Assembly (NCBI RefSeq): GCF_039538365.1
Contig: NZ_BAABCA010000005.1
Coordinates: 464,723-528,722, forward strand
Length of the DNA stretch: 64,000 nucleotides
Source of the DNA: Postechiella marina
GTDB taxonomy: Bacteria > Bacteroidota > Bacteroidia > Flavobacteriales > Flavobacteriaceae
Reading direction: 5' to 3'
Positions within the stretch are counted from its first letter, which is position 1. Each line of letters opens with the position of its first letter. The notes beneath the pieces are model-generated. The model made no database searches and had not been told where the DNA came from. It saw only the letters and a program-made list of their open reading frames with translations. Of this stretch, positions 62,955 through 64,000 are shown piece after piece. A program made the position numbers and the translations under genes.

Positions 62955-63174
62955 AACAGACAAAGTAATTCTTTTTAAAGGTATAAAAACATTAATCTTT
63001 GCAGTATTAAGCTTATTTATGGGTCCTGTGTTATTAAGCTTTGCTTTTAGTAAACCAGACGATAAACTTTACATCCCGCTTTTAATAATTGGGTGCCTAA
63101 TATGTGCATTTGCTGTATTTCTAATATTTAAAGGCCTTAAGCTAATTATGAATAGTATGTTTAAAAAAAATTAA
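62944..63174 (+). CDS. DUF6095-type small membrane protein
   Basis: 76 residues with two membrane helices (about 15-33 and 42-62) and a basic C-terminus. It overlaps the end of murQ by 11 bp, so the two are co-transcribed. A conserved flavobacterial partner of murQ; function unknown. Confidence 0.7.
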   Translation: MENKTDKVILFKGIKTLIFAVLSLFMGPVLLSFAFSKPDDKLYIPLLIIGCLICAFAVFLIFKGLKLIMNSMFKKN

Positions 63175-63187
63175 CTCAATTCTTATT

Positions 63188-63694
63188 CTATTTAACTTTT
63201 AGGAATTCTTTAGGAGTTGTTGGGTTATATCCAAACTCTAAATCATCAAAATATATATTTAAGCCCTTTAAAATATAATTTATAATCGCATAATGATGTA
63301 TCGTATGACTATTTGCTTGTGCTAATAAAGCACTAAAACTATATAATATTTCTATCTGCCCTAAACCCAAGTCATCAATTACTTTTACGTTTATTTCATC
63401 CTCCTCAATACAAAAACCTACAAGATTATTTATCACTTCTTCTAAATAACATTTAGCCGAATAACATTCACATTCTACCTTTTTATTTCTAGATCTTTTA
63501 GTTAAATCAACTCTAAAGTCCTTATCATAGTTAAAAATACAAGTATAAAAATCAAGTATATGCCTTATATGCGAACCAATACTAGATTTATAAGGAAGTA
63601 CAGAATTATTAGATAATTGATCATCCGATAAATTATTCAATAAACATTTAGTCTTTTCAAGAGTTTTTAAAGTAGATTGGATAATTATATTCAT
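63188..63694 (-). CDS. DinB-like protein
   Basis: About 168 residues from the ATG at 63694. An upstream ATG at 63784 would add a 30-residue hydrophobic segment, which looks like intergenic sequence rather than a signal. The four-helix DinB/YfiT fold is suggested by SSIGSHIRHILDFYTCIF and SHTIHHYAIINYIL; His in IGSHIRH and HTIHH are possible metal ligands. Role unknown; family members are often thiol or stress related. Confidence 0.75.
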   Translation of the reverse strand: MNIIIQSTLKTLEKTKCLLNNLSDDQLSNNSVLPYKSSIGSHIRHILDFYTCIFNYDKDFRVDLTKRSRNKKVECECYSAKCYLEEVINNLVGFCIEEDEINVKVIDDLGLGQIEILYSFSALLAQANSHTIHHYAIINYILKGLNIYFDDLEFGYNPTTPKEFLKVK

Positions 63695-63971
63695 GCACAC
63701 TAAAATAAATAAAAATATTAAACTTAGAATTATTAATTTAAGTCTAATTAAAAAATAAACCTTACAAATATTAAAATAAAACAAATTAGCTAAAGCAAAG
63801 TATTAATCATATACTTTGTATAACCAATATCCCACATTAATAGTAATAAATACAAGAAAAACAAGCTTGCCTGTATATTATTAGTCAGTAGCCCCCATAG
63901 ATAAGTTTGTATTAACATTTCCTTCGTATTATAAATAGTATAAAGTTTTACTTTAAGTTGAGTATATAACA

Positions 63972-64000
63972 AAAAAAAATCCTCAACAAATAAATGTTGA
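63972..64000 (-). terminator. Terminator arm at the right edge
   Basis: TCAACA (63983-63988) pairs with TGTTGA (63995-64000), and the minus strand then reads GGATTTTTTTTT. The stem probably extends past the window edge and closes a minus-strand gene to the right. Confidence 0.5.

Noticed and set aside
63694..63784. Extended N-terminus of the DinB-like protein
   Set aside because: The extra 30 residues are AT-rich hydrophobic filler; the family begins near the ATG at 63694.
63790..63972. 60-codon minus-strand open frame with hydrophobic sequence
   Set aside because: Low-complexity AT-rich translation, no promoter element or family resemblance, and it lies in the gap upstream of the DinB-like gene.

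Overview
The window is AT-rich DNA from the chromosome of a member of the Bacteroidetes, most likely a marine Flavobacteriaceae. This rests on four things: promoter-like TAnnTTTG elements before many genes; weak or absent Shine-Dalgarno sequences; Bacteroidetes-specific genes (porD/DUF4835, the rprX/rprY pair, a long GAPDH, the split 5'-nucleotidase, DUF6913, DUF2279); and a sulfatase-rich glycan locus. No rRNA, tRNA, CRISPR array, insertion sequence or prophage was seen.

Region 1 (1 to about 23.2 kb) is part of a locus for degrading a sulfated polysaccharide, and it runs off the left edge. The minus strand carries two GH2 glycosidases, uronate isomerase (uxaC), a secreted alpha/beta-hydrolase, two GH43-like beta-propeller proteins (one a lipoprotein, one with two FN3 domains), three S1 sulfatases with different active-site signatures, and an 886-residue protein with a beta-propeller followed by an unrecognised C-terminal domain. 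Three paralogous plus-strand genes (3.4, 6.4 and 11.4 kb) are interleaved with them. Each encodes an OmpR-like winged-helix domain, one transmembrane helix and a conserved domain predicted to be outside the cytoplasm. They look like membrane-tethered one-component regulators. No SusC/SusD pair, hybrid two-component system or anti-sigma pair is visible. These regulators and the repeats in their promoters are the best candidate for an undescribed system here.

Region 2 (23.4 to 36.2 kb, minus strand) is core genome: rprYX, then coaE-ybbR-GT2, fabI, a small broken secreted gene, the bamD-rpoZ-coaBC-porD-recN run, and DUF6913-dapA.

Region 3 (36.3 to 46.6 kb) holds a two-gene 5'-nucleotidase, a DoxX-like protein, a membrane protein, ligA, prmC, a GNAT enzyme, and a plus-strand run of lipoprotein, ribD, HAD, EamA and YigZ genes with tight or overlapping junctions.

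Region 4 (46.8 to 64 kb) holds dnaA, a low-molecular-weight phosphatase, an RsmI-like methylase, a lysozyme-like protein, DUF2279, mltG, GNAT, dapF, a DegP-type protease, a long GAPDH, a coiled-coil membrane protein, trmD, rplS, monomeric isocitrate dehydrogenase, murQ, DUF6095 and a DinB-like protein. The only long stretch without a gene is 58.84 to 59.64 kb. It contains two strong hairpin terminators, the second with no gene before it.

Two regulatory patterns recur. Arrays of GTTAA boxes about one helical turn apart lie upstream of rprX and between dapF and the DegP gene, suggesting an RprY regulon. Several genes have TAnnTTTG exactly four bases before the ATG, which predicts leaderless mRNAs.
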